Origin: Echinicola marina | Lineage (GTDB): Bacteria > Bacteroidota > Bacteroidia > Cytophagales > Cyclobacteriaceae | Direction: 5' to 3' | NCBI RefSeq assembly: GCF_020463795.1 | Contig: NZ_CP080025.1 | Location: 1,491,001 to 1,555,000, forward strand | Length of the DNA stretch: 64,000 nt | Shown: positions 9,645-18,106 of the stretch, piece after piece | Layout of the letters: every line of letters starts with the position of its first letter | Position numbering within the stretch: the first letter of the stretch is position 1 | The notes under the pieces: model-generated | Databases searched by the model: none | Told to the model about the DNA's origin: nothing | What the model saw: only the letters and a program-made list of their open reading frames with translations | Made by a program: the position numbers and the translations under genes

Positions 9645-10784
9645 TTAAATTTCCTTCACCTCCATCACCACAAAGGCGAGTTCATCTTCTATATTGTGCT
9701 GAAAGAATATTTTATTGTCTTTTACGATATTGATAGATGAATAGAATCGTCTTGGAATTATGCTTTCGGATATTTGGTTGAAATTTTTATCGAAAACCGT
9801 TAGCACATAGGTGAACTCTTGCTGCTGGGGTGTATCTTTTCCGTAAGAAATTCTGTAATACCTTTCTTGCTCAGGGTTTACAATGAAAGGACTGAAGCTA
9901 ACTACCTTGCCTGTTGATACATATGTACTCTTGAATTCTTCTTGGGAATGTACCAGGTTCTTACTGGGTTTTTGTTGTCTATTCGTGGTTAGTTTACTAT
10001 CAAATGAATAATGGCTTGTGGTGTCATTTTTCATGTGGTATACGAAAAGTTCGTTAATGGAACTGTTGGAAATAATAATTTTATCCATTTCCCTTTGAAA
10101 GTAAACAGATGCACTTCTCGAAGTTCTACCACCATCCCTAATAAAATCTACCTTATAGACTTTAATGGCATCAAGTCCTTTTATGGGTTTTTTGGTTAAA
10201 GTTTTTGATTTTATATCGATTATAGCGATGCCAAGAGGTGCCCCAAAACCATTCCCATAAATCGAATAATATTTAGATGTAATGGGGTCTATAATGCCAG
10301 AGGTGTTGATACTTTCGTTTGTATTTAAACTATCCCCTCTAAGATCATCATTGTTCAATCGAAAGCTCTCCAATTTTTGACCTGTGCTATCAAAAATTTG
10401 TAATCCATGATTAAAATTATTGATCATAAATTTATCCTGGTCAAAATGATCAATGCTGGATACATAACTAGTGGTGCCATTAGGACCTTCTGTTTCGAAA
10501 GGGATTTGCCTTTCCAGTTTGTGCTCTTTTAAATTAATGACATCGATGAGGTTTTGCTTGTAATTATAGTTGAAATAATACTTTAGATCATCACTAAAGT
10601 CTGTCCTAGCCTTTTGATTTTCAATTAAAATTATGTCTTCTCCTGAATCGATAAAAAGGGTGTCTACTACTTCCAGTGTGAATTTCTTTCCGGCATTGTC
10701 AGACAAACTTGAAGTTTCCTCAGAGGTTTTTTCAGAACAAGAAGCAATCAAAAAAGGTAAAGCTGTAAAAAATAGCTTTTTCAT
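9645..10784 (-). CDS. DUF4221-like beta-propeller lipoprotein
   Basis: 379 residues beginning MKKLFFTALPFLIASC, a short lipoprotein signal with the Cys at residue 16. The rest is beta-rich with repeated phrases such as LKYYFNYNYKQNLIDVINL, FDQDKFMINNFNHGLQIFD and LFVYHMKNDTTSHYSFD, which resembles the DUF4221/6-bladed propeller lipoproteins common in Bacteroidota. No catalytic motif is visible. It converges on susCD across a shared terminator and is transcribed alone. Role unknown; assignment to DUF4221 is from pattern memory and would need a profile search. Confidence 0.65.
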   Translation of the reverse strand: MKKLFFTALPFLIASCSEKTSEETSSLSDNAGKKFTLEVVDTLFIDSGEDIILIENQKARTDFSDDLKYYFNYNYKQNLIDVINLKEHKLERQIPFETEGPNGTTSYVSSIDHFDQDKFMINNFNHGLQIFDSTGQKLESFRLNNDDLRGDSLNTNESINTSGIIDPITSKYYSIYGNGFGAPLGIAIIDIKSKTLTKKPIKGLDAIKVYKVDFIRDGGRTSRSASVYFQREMDKIIISNSSINELFVYHMKNDTTSHYSFDSKLTTNRQQKPSKNLVHSQEEFKSTYVSTGKVVSFSPFIVNPEQERYYRISYGKDTPQQQEFTYVLTVFDKNFNQISESIIPRRFYSSINIVKDNKIFFQHNIEDELAFVVMEVKEI

Positions 10785-11095
10785 AAGATGTAAGTTTTTG
10801 GTTCAAAATTCCCTGTAAAACTAAGGTTTTTGGAGAAAAATGCAATTGATGGGCGGCCCATGGAGGAGTCAAAGACTCCACTTTATTATCTCCGAAGGTA
10901 CAGCCATCGGAGAACGGGCCGAAGCATGCAATTAGATAAACAAAAATGGAATGGTAAATTCCTGAGAATTGATGGGTCGGGATTTCAAATCCCGACCAGC
11001 GAACAGTTTTTATTTTACAGGGGAAAATCTGATATCTGTGTTTATCATATTTATCTGTGGTTGATAAAAAAGTCCTGTAAAACGAAGCAGATTGA
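10785..11095. repeat. palindrome-rich intergenic patch
   Basis: Non-coding stretch with four separate inverted repeats: ATGGGC-G-GCCCAT (10849-10861), GGAGTC-AAA-GACTCC (10865-10879), CTCCGA...TCGGAG with inner GG/CC pairing (10890-10912), and an 11-bp-arm palindrome GGTCGGGATTT / AAATCCCGACC (10975-10997). A further string at 11033-11068 (ATCTGTG...ATCTGTGGTT) resembles the hairpin at 16808-16890. A 157-codon frame crosses this patch but is not credible as a gene because it spans the palindromes and runs antisense into the methyltransferase gene. The patch looks like several REP-type dispersed repeats side by side. Confidence 0.6.
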
Positions 11096-11638
11096 TTATT
11101 TACTCTCCAATGCTCCCATCTTTGAAATAAAATCCCAGATGGTGATGCCCATGCTTACTGAGATATTTAAGGAATGTTTGGTGCCGAATTGGGGTATTTC
11201 CAGCACATGGTCGCTGGCTTGTATGACCTCTTCTTCCACCCCGAAGACTTCATTGCCAAAGACCAGTGCATATTTTCCATCTTGTGAAGGTTGGAAATCC
11301 TGAAGCATGGTGCTTTTGTCTACTTGCTCCAAAGAACAGATTTGATAACCTTTTGCTTTGAGTGAGTCAATGGCCTCCATGGTGCTGCTTGTATGCTCCC
11401 ATTCTACAGACTCGGTTGCACCTAAGGCAGTTTTTTGAATGTCTCTATGTGGTGGGGTGCCTGTGATTCCGCAAAGGTATATTTTCTCAATACGGAAAGC
11501 ATCAGAAGTTCTGAAGGCGGAGCCTACATTGTTCAGGCTACGGATATTGTTCAGGACAATGACCAAAGGTATTTTGTTTGCGGTTTTATATTCTTCAACA
11601 GACAGTCTGTTGAGCTCGTCCATGCTTAATTTTTTCAT
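11096..11638 (-). CDS. TrmH/SpoU-family RNA 2'-O-methyltransferase
   Basis: 180 residues with the SPOUT signatures of the TrmH group: motif 1 NNIRSLNNVGSAFRTSDAF (Asn and Arg that contact the 2'-OH), motif 2 ALVFGNEVFGVEEEV, and motif 3 IPQFGTKHSLNISVSMGI, which forms the SAM-binding trefoil knot. It lacks the N-terminal RNA-binding extension seen in RlmB, so it resembles the short tRNA/rRNA methyltransferases. Target nucleotide unknown. It is divergent from mutS with 88 nt between the starts. Confidence 0.9.
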   Translation of the reverse strand: MKKLSMDELNRLSVEEYKTANKIPLVIVLNNIRSLNNVGSAFRTSDAFRIEKIYLCGITGTPPHRDIQKTALGATESVEWEHTSSTMEAIDSLKAKGYQICSLEQVDKSTMLQDFQPSQDGKYALVFGNEVFGVEEEVIQASDHVLEIPQFGTKHSLNISVSMGITIWDFISKMGALESK

Positions 11639-11726
11639 TCGGTTTTTGTTTACCTTTTTGAATCGATTAATTTCAACCCTTGAATAATTTCCAAAAGTAA
11701 CATTTAAGATTTAAATCCGGTAGAAG

Positions 11727-14336
11727 ATGGCCAAAGCAAAGGCAAAAGCAGCGAAGGAAACTCCCTTGATGAAGCAATATAACAGTATCAAAGCCAAACA
11801 CCCGGGGGCTTTATTGCTATTCCGAGTGGGGGATTTCTATGAGACATTTGGGGAAGATGCCATCAAGGCCAGTAAGGTGCTGGATATTGTTTTGACCAAG
11901 CGGGCCAATGGTTCGGCAAGTCATATAGAATTGGCCGGATTTCCACATCATTCCTTGGACAGCTATTTGCCCAAATTGGTGCGGGCAGGGAATAGGGTGG
12001 CCATTTGTGACCAATTGGAAGATCCAAAAGAGGTCAAGGGAATTGTAAAAAGAGGTGTGACTGAATTGGTAACCCCTGGGCTTTCCTTTAATGATAATGT
12101 ACTGGATAAACGCCGTAATAATTATTTGGCTTCCATCTATTTTGGTAAGCAAAGTTTAGGAGTGGCCTTTTTGGACTTGTCCACGGGAGAATTTATGTGT
12201 GCTGAAGGAAATAATTCCTATATAGAAAAACTTTTGCAGAGTTTTAATCCTTCAGAGGTCATTTATTCTAAAGCTGATAAAGCTAAGGCGGCTGATTTGC
12301 TTAAGGATGAATATACTACTTTCCACTGTGAAGATTGGGTTTTCCAATATGATTACACCTATGAAAAGCTCACCAATCATTTTGAAACCGCTAATCTCAA
12401 AGGCTTTGGGATAGAAAATCAAGAGCATGGGATTATCGCGGCAGGAGCAGTGCTTTATTATTTGGAAGAGACTGAGCACAAAGAAGTCAAACATATCGCT
12501 GCTATTTCCAGGATAGCGGAAGAAAAGTTCGTTTGGCTGGATAAGTTTACTATCCGAAACCTAGAATTGGTTTATCCACAGCAGGAGGGTGGAGTACCAC
12601 TTATCCATATTTTGGATCAAACGGTGACACCAATGGGCTCTAGGATGATGAAAAAGTGGATGGTGTTGCCATTGAAGGAAAAGGCGCCGATAGAAGAAAG
12701 GTTGAAAGTAGTGGAGTATTTCCATTCTGAACCTGAATTGAGTGAGGAAATCCTTTCGCATTTAAAACATATTGGGGATTTGGAAAGGTTGATTTCCAAA
12801 GTAGCGGTTGGCAGGATCAATCCAAGAGAAATGAACCAGCTTAAAAAGGCCTTGAAAAGTAGCTTGCCAATCAAAGACTTGCTGAAGAGCCAGAAGAATC
12901 CATCTCTGAAAAAGCTAGGAGATCAGATCAATGCCTGTGAATTTTTGCTGGAAAAAATAGAAAAGGAGCTTAAAGAAGATGCTCCCATGTTGGCTCATCA
13001 GGGAAATATCATTTGTGATGGGGTGGATGCTGAATTGGATGAATACCGTAAATTGGCTACCTCTGGAAAAGATTACCTGGTGCAGATTCAGCAAAGGGAG
13101 GTGCAGCGGACTGGTATCAGTAGTTTGAAAATTGCCTATAATAAGGTCTTTGGTTATTATTTGGAGGTTTCCAATGCCCACAAGGATAAAGTGCCTGCCG
13201 AATGGATCAGAAAGCAGACCTTGGTGAATGCCGAGCGTTATATTACCGAGGAACTAAAAGAATATGAAGATAAAATTCTTCATGCAGAAGATAAGCTAAT
13301 CGTTCTCGAGCATAAGTATTTCAACCTTTTGGTGCAGAGTGCCGGGGAGTATGTTACGCAAATACAGGAGAATGCCCGGATATTGGCCACGGTGGATTGC
13401 TTGGTGTCCTTTGCCCAAGTGGCGATCAATAATCACTATTGTAGGCCAAAGGTGGCAGATACCGATACCTTGGAGATCAAGGACGGTCGTCATCCCGTGA
13501 TCGAAAAGCAGCTTCCTATTGGTGAGGATTATGTGCCCAATGATATTTATTTGGATAATAGTTCACAGCAGGTCATCATTATTACAGGCCCCAATATGGC
13601 GGGTAAATCGGCCTTATTGAGGCAGACAGCCTTGATCGTATTGATGGCGCAGATGGGAAGTTTTGTGCCGGCCTCCTATGCCCGGATCGGGATCATTGAC
13701 AAGGTCTTTACTAGGGTGGGGGCTTCTGATAACCTTTCAAAAGGGGAATCAACCTTTATGGTGGAGATGACTGAGACGGCCAGTATTTTGAATAATCTAT
13801 CTGACAGGAGCTTGGTGTTAATGGATGAAATCGGCCGTGGTACCTCTACCTATGATGGTATTTCCATTGCTTGGTCTATTGTGGAGTTTTTGCATAACCA
13901 CCCTAAGTTCAAGGCTAAGACCTTGTTTGCCACTCACTATCATGAATTGAACCAATTGGCAGAGGATTTTCCTAAAGTGAAGAACTTTAATGTTTCAGTG
14001 AAAGAGGTTGGAGATAAGGTGATCTTTATGCGTAAGCTGAAAGAAGGGGGTAGTGAACATAGTTTTGGTATTCATGTAGCGCAGATGGCCGGTATGCCTA
14101 ATCCAGTGGTGTTAAGGGCGGCTGAGATTATGGGACATCTGGAGCAGGACAAGGATATGCACAAGCAACAGGAGAAAATGAAAGATGTTCCAAAGAACAA
14201 TTTCCAGTTGAGTTTGTTTGAGATTGATCCAAAGTTCAAGGAGGCACAGGAGCTTTTGGATGCTATTGATATCAATACCATTTCTCCTGTTGAGGCGCTT
14301 TTGAAGCTCAATGAAATCAAGAAAAAATTAGAATAA
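11727..14336 (+). CDS. mutS: DNA mismatch repair ATPase MutS
   Basis: 869 residues, normal for MutS. The mismatch-contacting Phe-x-Glu is in [11 protein letters not shown] (about residue 38). The ATPase core has Walker [14 protein letters not shown], the conserved SLSKGESTF-like [14 protein letters not shown], Walker [14 protein letters not shown] and the H-loop LFATHYHEL. The C-terminal segment ends with short helices as in bacterial MutS. It recognises base mismatches and recruits MutL (not in this window). It is a single gene, ending about 150 nt before tRNA-Gly. Confidence 0.97.
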   Translation: MAKAKAKAAKETPLMKQYNSIKAKHPGALLLFRVGDFYETFGEDAIKASKVLDIVLTKRANGSASHIELAGFPHHSLDSYLPKLVRAGNRVAICDQLEDPKEVKGIVKRGVTELVTPGLSFNDNVLDKRRNNYLASIYFGKQSLGVAFLDLSTGEFMCAEGNNSYIEKLLQSFNPSEVIYSKADKAKAADLLKDEYTTFHCEDWVFQYDYTYEKLTNHFETANLKGFGIENQEHGIIAAGAVLYYLEETEHKEVKHIAAISRIAEEKFVWLDKFTIRNLELVYPQQEGGVPLIHILDQTVTPMGSRMMKKWMVLPLKEKAPIEERLKVVEYFHSEPELSEEILSHLKHIGDLERLISKVAVGRINPREMNQLKKALKSSLPIKDLLKSQKNPSLKKLGDQINACEFLLEKIEKELKEDAPMLAHQGNIICDGVDAELDEYRKLATSGKDYLVQIQQREVQRTGISSLKIAYNKVFGYYLEVSNAHKDKVPAEWIRKQTLVNAERYITEELKEYEDKILHAEDKLIVLEHKYFNLLVQSAGEYVTQIQENARILATVDCLVSFAQVAINNHYCRPKVADTDTLEIKDGRHPVIEKQLPIGEDYVPNDIYLDNSSQQVIIITGPNMAGKSALLRQTALIVLMAQMGSFVPASYARIGIIDKVFTRVGASDNLSKGESTFMVEMTETASILNNLSDRSLVLMDEIGRGTSTYDGISIAWSIVEFLHNHPKFKAKTLFATHYHELNQLAEDFPKVKNFNVSVKEVGDKVIFMRKLKEGGSEHSFGIHVAQMAGMPNPVVLRAAEIMGHLEQDKDMHKQQEKMKDVPKNNFQLSLFEIDPKFKEAQELLDAIDINTISPVEALLKLNEIKKKLE

Positions 14337-14406
14337 AAAATCTTGTTGAAAATCAGTAGAATACGTGTTGTTGAGTAAAAAACAAGAAAAATTTTTATCA
14401 GAGCAC

Positions 14407-14436
14407 TTGCGGTTTAGAAAAGTCTGCGTACATTTG
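14407..14436 (+). promoter_or_regulatory. Bacteroidota-type promoter for the tRNA-Gly/tRNA-Leu unit
   Basis: A -33 TTG at 14407-14409 lies 19 nt upstream of TACATTTG at 14429-14436, a perfect match to the TAnnTTTG -7 box of Bacteroidota sigma-A promoters. Transcription would start near 14443, about 43 nt before tRNA-Gly. Confidence 0.65.
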
Positions 14437-14485
14437 CACTCACAATGACGGAGATAACACGGTCAAAGTCAATGTTTCTAAACAA

Positions 14486-14558
<73 letters not shown>

Positions 14559-14562
14559 CTCA

Positions 14563-14589
14563 AGGGCCCTTGTAAGAAGGGCTTTCTTG
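14563..14589 (+). terminator. weak hairpin behind tRNA-Gly
   Basis: GCCCTT-GTAAG-AAGGGC stem, extended by G-T pairs, then TTTC. It could partly terminate or serve as a processing spacer before tRNA-Leu. Confidence 0.45.
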
Positions 14590-14652
14590 TTTCTGGAATT
14601 AGTTATTGGTTCCATAACAAGAGAAAGAAAACTTCTATTCAAACTAGAAGAA

Positions 14653-14736
14653 GCCGGGATGGTGGAACTGGTAGACACGCAAGACTTAAAATCTTGTGGC
14701 CATTAGGCCGTGCGGGTTCGATTCCCGCTCCTGGTA
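14653..14736 (+). tRNA. tRNA-Leu (anticodon TAA)
   Basis: 84 nt with a long variable arm, as expected for a class II tRNA. Acceptor GCCGGGA pairs with TCCTGGT (two G-T pairs), discriminator A. Anticodon stem CAAGA/TCTTG carries loop CTTAAAA (anticodon TAA). The T-loop is GTTCGATTC. CCA is not encoded. The last bases GGTA plus the following terminator are repeated at 16622 beyond the IS. Confidence 0.95.
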
Positions 14737-14859
14737 CAGAAGCCTCGTAGCAATACGGGGCTTTTTGTATTTTAGTGCAATGTACATTGTTTATGCCATA
14801 TCGAGTGAAGTCAGGAATTATATTTATGTAGGGTTGACTTCTGATCTGGAAAATCGTTT
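14733..14859 (+). repeat. direct repeat copy 1: tRNA-Leu tail, terminator and GIY-YIG start
   Basis: This 127-nt segment matches 16622-16748 with four substitutions and no gaps. It begins in the last four bases of tRNA-Leu, contains the terminator hairpin, and ends inside codon 27 of the GIY-YIG gene (shared CGTTT). Confidence 0.9.
14740..14767 (+). terminator. terminator of the tRNA-Leu transcript
   Basis: AGCCTCGTA / TACGGGGCT stem (one T-G pair) with a GCAA loop, followed by TTTTT. The GIY-YIG ATG comes only 13 nt after it. An identical hairpin is present at 16629-16656. Confidence 0.85.
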
Positions 14860-15019
14860 TCACCGTCACAATTCAGGTTATGAAAGAACCACAAAGCCTT
14901 ACCGTCCTTTTAGACTGATATATAAGAAGCATTTTGAAACGCGTTTGGAAGCAAGGGATCATGAGAAATATTTGAAAGGCACATCGGGAAAACGGTTTTT
15001 GAGAGAGAATTATCTTTAA
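14780..15019 (+). CDS. small GIY-YIG nuclease-superfamily protein
   Basis: 79 residues from the ATG at 14780; a longer frame begins inside the tRNA and is not credible. The GIY-YIG pattern is seen as YIVYAI...YIYVGLT (residues 2-20), followed by DLENRFHRHNSG with the conserved Arg and His, and a C-terminal ARDHEKYLKG with the metal-binding Glu. This is the stand-alone UvrC/Slx1-like (UPF0213-type) form with no DNA-binding domain. Its start is nested directly behind the tRNA-Leu terminator and its 5' third is duplicated beyond the neighbouring IS, which suggests that the tRNA tail and this gene move or duplicate together. Activity unknown. Confidence 0.88.
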   Translation: MYIVYAISSEVRNYIYVGLTSDLENRFHRHNSGYERTTKPYRPFRLIYKKHFETRLEARDHEKYLKGTSGKRFLRENYL

Positions 15020-15030
15020 GGTTGTGCGGG

Positions 15031-15043
15031 CCTGTCTACCGCC
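15031..15043 (+). repeat. left half of a REP-like palindrome at the IS boundary
   Basis: CCTGTCTACCGCC directly outside the IS left end. Its reverse complement also occurs at 57559-57575 within another repeat. On the far side of the IS, GGCGAGGCAGG (16613-16623) could be the matching half, so the IS may have inserted into the palindrome centre. Confidence 0.45.
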
Positions 15044-15051
15044 CATAGCCG

Positions 15052-16383
15052 TCAGGCTAAGGAATTAACCGCTTGATTTAAAGATAGTTTTCCTTTCTTT
15101 CTCTCCAGCAACAATATCTTTGGTGCTATTTCAGCCAGCTTTTCCATAAAATTAATGATTTTGCGGGGCACCTTTATAGCTTCCATCAATTGGTCTGATA
15201 GGTTTTTAATATGCTTAAAATATTTCCATACGCTACACAGGACTTTTTTGTGTTTATAGATCCTTTGCTGCAACCAATTGAATATATTCATATTAAGAAT
15301 GATCCAGATGAGTTTTCCATATAGCTGGCACTCAAACCTTTCTATCTTACCTGTTGTGAACTCGTTGATTGTTGCCTGTGACTTCCATACTTTGAACAAC
15401 AGCTCTATCTGCCATCTGAGGGAATATACCGTTCTTATATTTTCCGCACCCAGAAACCTCCGGGGCACATTGGTAACCATTATGTTTAGCTGTGCCCTTA
15501 TTTTGAAAGCAGTTGAAACCCTGTTTCCGGTTGACCGGGCCTGTTTGGATGTTTTGCGAAGCCTTTTTTCATAAGTGGCAGTATCGGCCAAAGAGATTAC
15601 TGCCCGGGCCGGTATTCTCTCCTTTTTGCCCAGGAAGACCTCTACTTCCATGTGGTGCAACTGGTGCTTCTTCAGTTTTTTCAGGTAGTCCTTGACATCA
15701 ATAGGGTCTTTGGATGTTGTACAGGGGTAGATATTGGTTTTCGGGGCCAGTCTGCAGACAAAATAGGCCTTTGCTGAATTTACCATGGAAAGGAAGTTCA
15801 GTGTGCAATAGCCGAGGTCTCTCAGGAAAAGGTCTCTCTCCTGGATATTATGGGTGGATTCCCTGGAATCCGACTGGTCATTCCTGACCCCGTTTGTAAG
15901 CCTGAGGTCCATGCTCTGTCCGCTGAGAAAATCATATTCGTATTGGATGCTTATCATGGAGGAGGAGTTGTGAAGGGCCCCTCGATATCCTTTGTATTTT
16001 TTGGAAAACGAATCGGGAAGGGCAAATTTTGTGGAATCCTTTATCCTGATCCTGTTGAAATGGCTCTTAAGAATATTTATGTTTCCCGGATATTGGATCC
16101 TTTGGGACAAAAGATTATCCAGGCAGCTTTTCAGGAATCCCACCGCTTTGCTGCTGAAGCGGTCATGAAGTGACTGTTTAGTGATTTTAATCCCAAAATC
16201 CTTGAAAAGATAGGATACCATGTCCAAAAGACTGAAATGGTCGCCCCTATGATAAGCAAAGACCAAACTGAAAAGAAATTGAAAACCGTCAAGCTTGGAT
16301 TTCCTTACCAGAAAGCCACTCTTTCTGGCCAGGGAATTAATGTTGCCGGGATCAAATACAAAATTGATTTTTTCTGCTAAAAT
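15052..16383 (-). CDS. IS4-family DDE transposase
   Basis: About 443 codons if read from an ATT codon at 16383; the first conventional start in frame is a TTG at 16266, which would remove residues typical of the family N terminus (FVFDPGNINSLARKSGF, KSKLDGFQFLFSL). No in-frame ATG, GTG or TTG lies between the upstream TGA and 16266, so the real start is unusual or damaged. The catalytic core shows the first Asp in RIKDSTKF, the second in RDLGYCTLNFL, and the Y-2-R-3-E-6-K signature in YSLRWQIELLFKVWK. The frame is intact and stops inside the left inverted repeat. Confidence 0.85.
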   Translation of the reverse strand: MLAEKINFVFDPGNINSLARKSGFLVRKSKLDGFQFLFSLVFAYHRGDHFSLLDMVSYLFKDFGIKITKQSLHDRFSSKAVGFLKSCLDNLLSQRIQYPGNINILKSHFNRIRIKDSTKFALPDSFSKKYKGYRGALHNSSSMISIQYEYDFLSGQSMDLRLTNGVRNDQSDSRESTHNIQERDLFLRDLGYCTLNFLSMVNSAKAYFVCRLAPKTNIYPCTTSKDPIDVKDYLKKLKKHQLHHMEVEVFLGKKERIPARAVISLADTATYEKRLRKTSKQARSTGNRVSTAFKIRAQLNIMVTNVPRRFLGAENIRTVYSLRWQIELLFKVWKSQATINEFTTGKIERFECQLYGKLIWIILNMNIFNWLQQRIYKHKKVLCSVWKYFKHIKNLSDQLMEAIKVPRKIINFMEKLAEIAPKILLLERKKGKLSLNQAVNSLA

Positions 16384-16455
16384 TCTTTCTTTTTTCCGTA
16401 AATATCTTCGGTAATTATCTCTTAATCATTAAAAAATTTAATATATTTAATAAAG

Positions 16456-16492
16456 AAAAAGGCGGTAAACCACCACGTTAAGCCGCCTTTTT
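16456..16492. terminator. hairpin upstream of the transposase gene
   Basis: AAAAAGGCGG / CCGCCTTTTT perfect 10-bp stem with a 17-nt loop, effective in both directions. Within an IS this would block read-through from outside into the transposase. Confidence 0.75.
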
Positions 16493-16621
16493 CAACCAAA
16501 CAAACAGACACAAATATGAACAAAAGGAAGAATGATCCCAAGGGGGATCTACGCCTTATTTGTAACGCGCTCACCAGTAACGTGTTACAGCCTTAAACTG
16601 ACGGCTATGGCCGGCGAGGCA

Positions 16622-16748
16622 GGTACAGAAGCCTCGTAGCAATACGGGGCTTTTTGTATTTTAGGGAAATGTATATTGTTTATGCCATATCGAGTGAAAT
16701 CAGGAATTATATTTATGTAGGGTTGACTTCTGATCTGGAAAATCGTTT
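16622..16748 (+). repeat. direct repeat copy 2 of the tRNA-Leu tail/terminator/GIY-YIG start
   Basis: 127 nt with four mismatches to 14733-14859: two in the pre-start spacer, one silent (Tyr codon) and one Val-to-Ile change. It starts with GGTACAG, the tRNA-Leu 3' end, right at the outer edge of the REP-like half next to the IS. Confidence 0.9.
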
Positions 16749-16812
16749 GGGATCAAGCGGAAAAGTTGGAGGAAAACAGTCTATTTTAGTTTTGATATGC
16801 GCTATTTATTAA
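16669..16812 (+). pseudogene. truncated second copy of the GIY-YIG gene
   Basis: The ATG at 16669 opens a frame whose first 27 residues match the intact GIY-YIG protein except Val11 to Ile, up to SDLENR. It then diverges abruptly into about 20 unrelated residues and stops at 16810-16812, inside the arm of the hairpin at 16808-16890. The YIG-distal metal-binding Glu and the rest of the fold are lost, so it is a remnant. Confidence 0.8.
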
Positions 16813-16890
16813 CCACAGATGGACTAAAGATGAAGACGGATATGCTTATTTATTATACATCTGTGTTCATCCTTTTCATCTGTGGTTAAT
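16808..16890. repeat. 83-bp hairpin with perfect 14-bp ends
   Basis: ATTAACCACAGATG (16808-16821) is the exact reverse complement of CATCTGTGGTTAAT (16877-16890); inner arms pair imperfectly around GATGAA/TTCATC. A related string (ATCTGTGTTTATC...TTATCTGTGGTT) is at 11034-11065, so this is probably a dispersed repeat family. Confidence 0.7.
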
Positions 16891-17215
16891 ATATCAATTT
16901 AGAAAGTTTGTGCGCTATAATTATTGTTTGTGATTTCTTTGTCGAGTCGAGGCTTTTTGTACTAGTAGTCATAATCCCAAAATCTTAATATGACCCAAGG
17001 GCTTTTCAATGATTTAATTTTAAAATAGTCCTTTTTAGTTAACAATAAGCCTCTGATGATGTGTTTAGCATTTTAATTGATTTAATCCACTTTTATGGTG
17101 GTGTACAATGTTGGCCTTATTGTTGATGTTGAGGGATACCTAATATATATTTACTATAATGTCCAAATGGCATTTAATTGTTTCTGTTTACCGTCACCAT
17201 CAAAACTATAATATT
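16891..17215. other. non-coding stretch before a lipoprotein gene
   Basis: 325 bases, AT-rich, with no ORF, tRNA or strong hairpin. It presumably carries the promoter of the gene at 17216. Confidence 0.4.
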
Positions 17216-18019
17216 ATGAAAAAGATACTCGGAGTATTTTTGTCAGTACTTGTGGTCTTGGTCTCATGTACCAATAATGAAGGACCTGAGACGCCTGCTG
17301 GAGAAGCACCTGTCTTGCCACCGGAATTGAGTATGGCGCCAGATATGAGCATGTTTGATGACCAAGGGTCGGAAGGTAATCGTGAAATACAAGTAGGTAA
17401 TTGGGCCTATGCTGCGATTAATGTCGGGGTGTATTCAGCCATACTGTATCAACACCTTGTCATCCCAGTGACTGCATTTAAGGCCACTATAGGTACAGAT
17501 GCTATGTATAATGAATCAGAAGGCTTATGGGTTTGGGAAAAGGCTTTTGAGATAAGCGGAAAGGGTTCATATAGTATTAGACTAACAGCTGAAGTGCTTG
17601 AAGAGGATGTTTTTTGGATGGGGTATATTTCCGGTGAGGGGGTAAGCAACTTTGTGTGGTTTACTGGTGAGTCCAATAAAAATGGAGAAGAAGGTAGTTG
17701 GAACCTTTATGAGGGGCCCGAAAGCGCCAGTGTATGGCTTTCCAATAGATGGGAAATTGATAGGGAAGCAGAGAGTGGCTTTACCAAATTTACTGTAGAA
17801 AAAGAAGGGGAACACATGGGGAGTTCCATCAGGTATGCTGTAAATACTGATGAGTATTTTGATAGAATGGTTACTATCGTCAATGCAGCTGAAGAAAACA
17901 CGATTTATGTGGATTGGAGGAGTGAGGAGAAAAATGGAAGAGTAAAGAGTTTAGCCCATTTTGGAGATGAATTGTTTCACTGTTGGGATGGTAGCTTGCA
18001 AAATGTAGATTGTGAGTAA
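17216..18019 (+). CDS. hypothetical secreted lipoprotein
   Basis: 267 residues from the ATG at 17216; a frame extension to 17159 adds a non-signal N terminus and is rejected. MKKILGVFLSVLVVLVSC is a clear lipobox signal. A low-complexity Pro/Glu linker (about 20-45) is followed by a beta-rich domain with many Trp and Gly residues (GLWVWEKAFEISG, VFWMGYISGEG, SRNRWEID-like SNRWEID, YVDWRSEEKNG). I do not recognise a named family. A terminator with an 8-bp stem follows at 18044-18076, so it is a single-gene unit. Probably envelope-located. Confidence 0.8.
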   Translation: MKKILGVFLSVLVVLVSCTNNEGPETPAGEAPVLPPELSMAPDMSMFDDQGSEGNREIQVGNWAYAAINVGVYSAILYQHLVIPVTAFKATIGTDAMYNESEGLWVWEKAFEISGKGSYSIRLTAEVLEEDVFWMGYISGEGVSNFVWFTGESNKNGEEGSWNLYEGPESASVWLSNRWEIDREAESGFTKFTVEKEGEHMGSSIRYAVNTDEYFDRMVTIVNAAEENTIYVDWRSEEKNGRVKSLAHFGDELFHCWDGSLQNVDCE

Positions 18020-18043
18020 CAAAAGCAGTCTATTGATAGCTAT

Positions 18044-18076
18044 AAAGCCCGATGAACTTCTGTTTACCGGGCTTTT
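18044..18076 (+). terminator. terminator after the lipoprotein gene
   Basis: AAAGCCCG / CGGGCTTT stem with a 16-nt loop and TTTT tail, between convergent genes. Confidence 0.75.
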
Positions 18077-18106
18077 GTTGTCTTAGGGGGTAGGCATTAA
18101 CTTTGT

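Larger units (their letters stand above)
15043..16610 (-). mobile_element. IS4-family insertion sequence, about 1.57 kb
   Basis: The left end reads CCATAGCCGTCAGGCTAAGG (15043-15062) and the reverse complement of the right end reads CCATAGCCGTCAGTTTAAGG (16591-16610), an 18/20 inverted-repeat match. The element holds one transposase gene on the minus strand, an outward-insulating terminator hairpin at 16456-16492, and a TGTAACGCG / CGTGTTACA stem near the right end. No convincing target-site duplication is visible, because the flanks look like halves of a REP-like palindrome. Confidence 0.85.

Noticed and set aside
10830-11303. 157-codon plus-strand frame
   Set aside because: It spans four palindromes and runs antisense into the TrmH-family gene; composition and length are those of a chance frame.
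14696-15019. 107-residue version of the GIY-YIG gene
   Set aside because: The extra N terminus lies within tRNA-Leu and its terminator; the ATG at 14780 gives the family-typical start.
16516-16596. 26-codon plus-strand frame near the IS right end
   Set aside because: Short, inside the IS end and the inverted repeat; no evidence of an accessory gene.
16669-16812. Second GIY-YIG copy as a functional gene
   Set aside because: It keeps only the first third of the fold and ends in unrelated residues.
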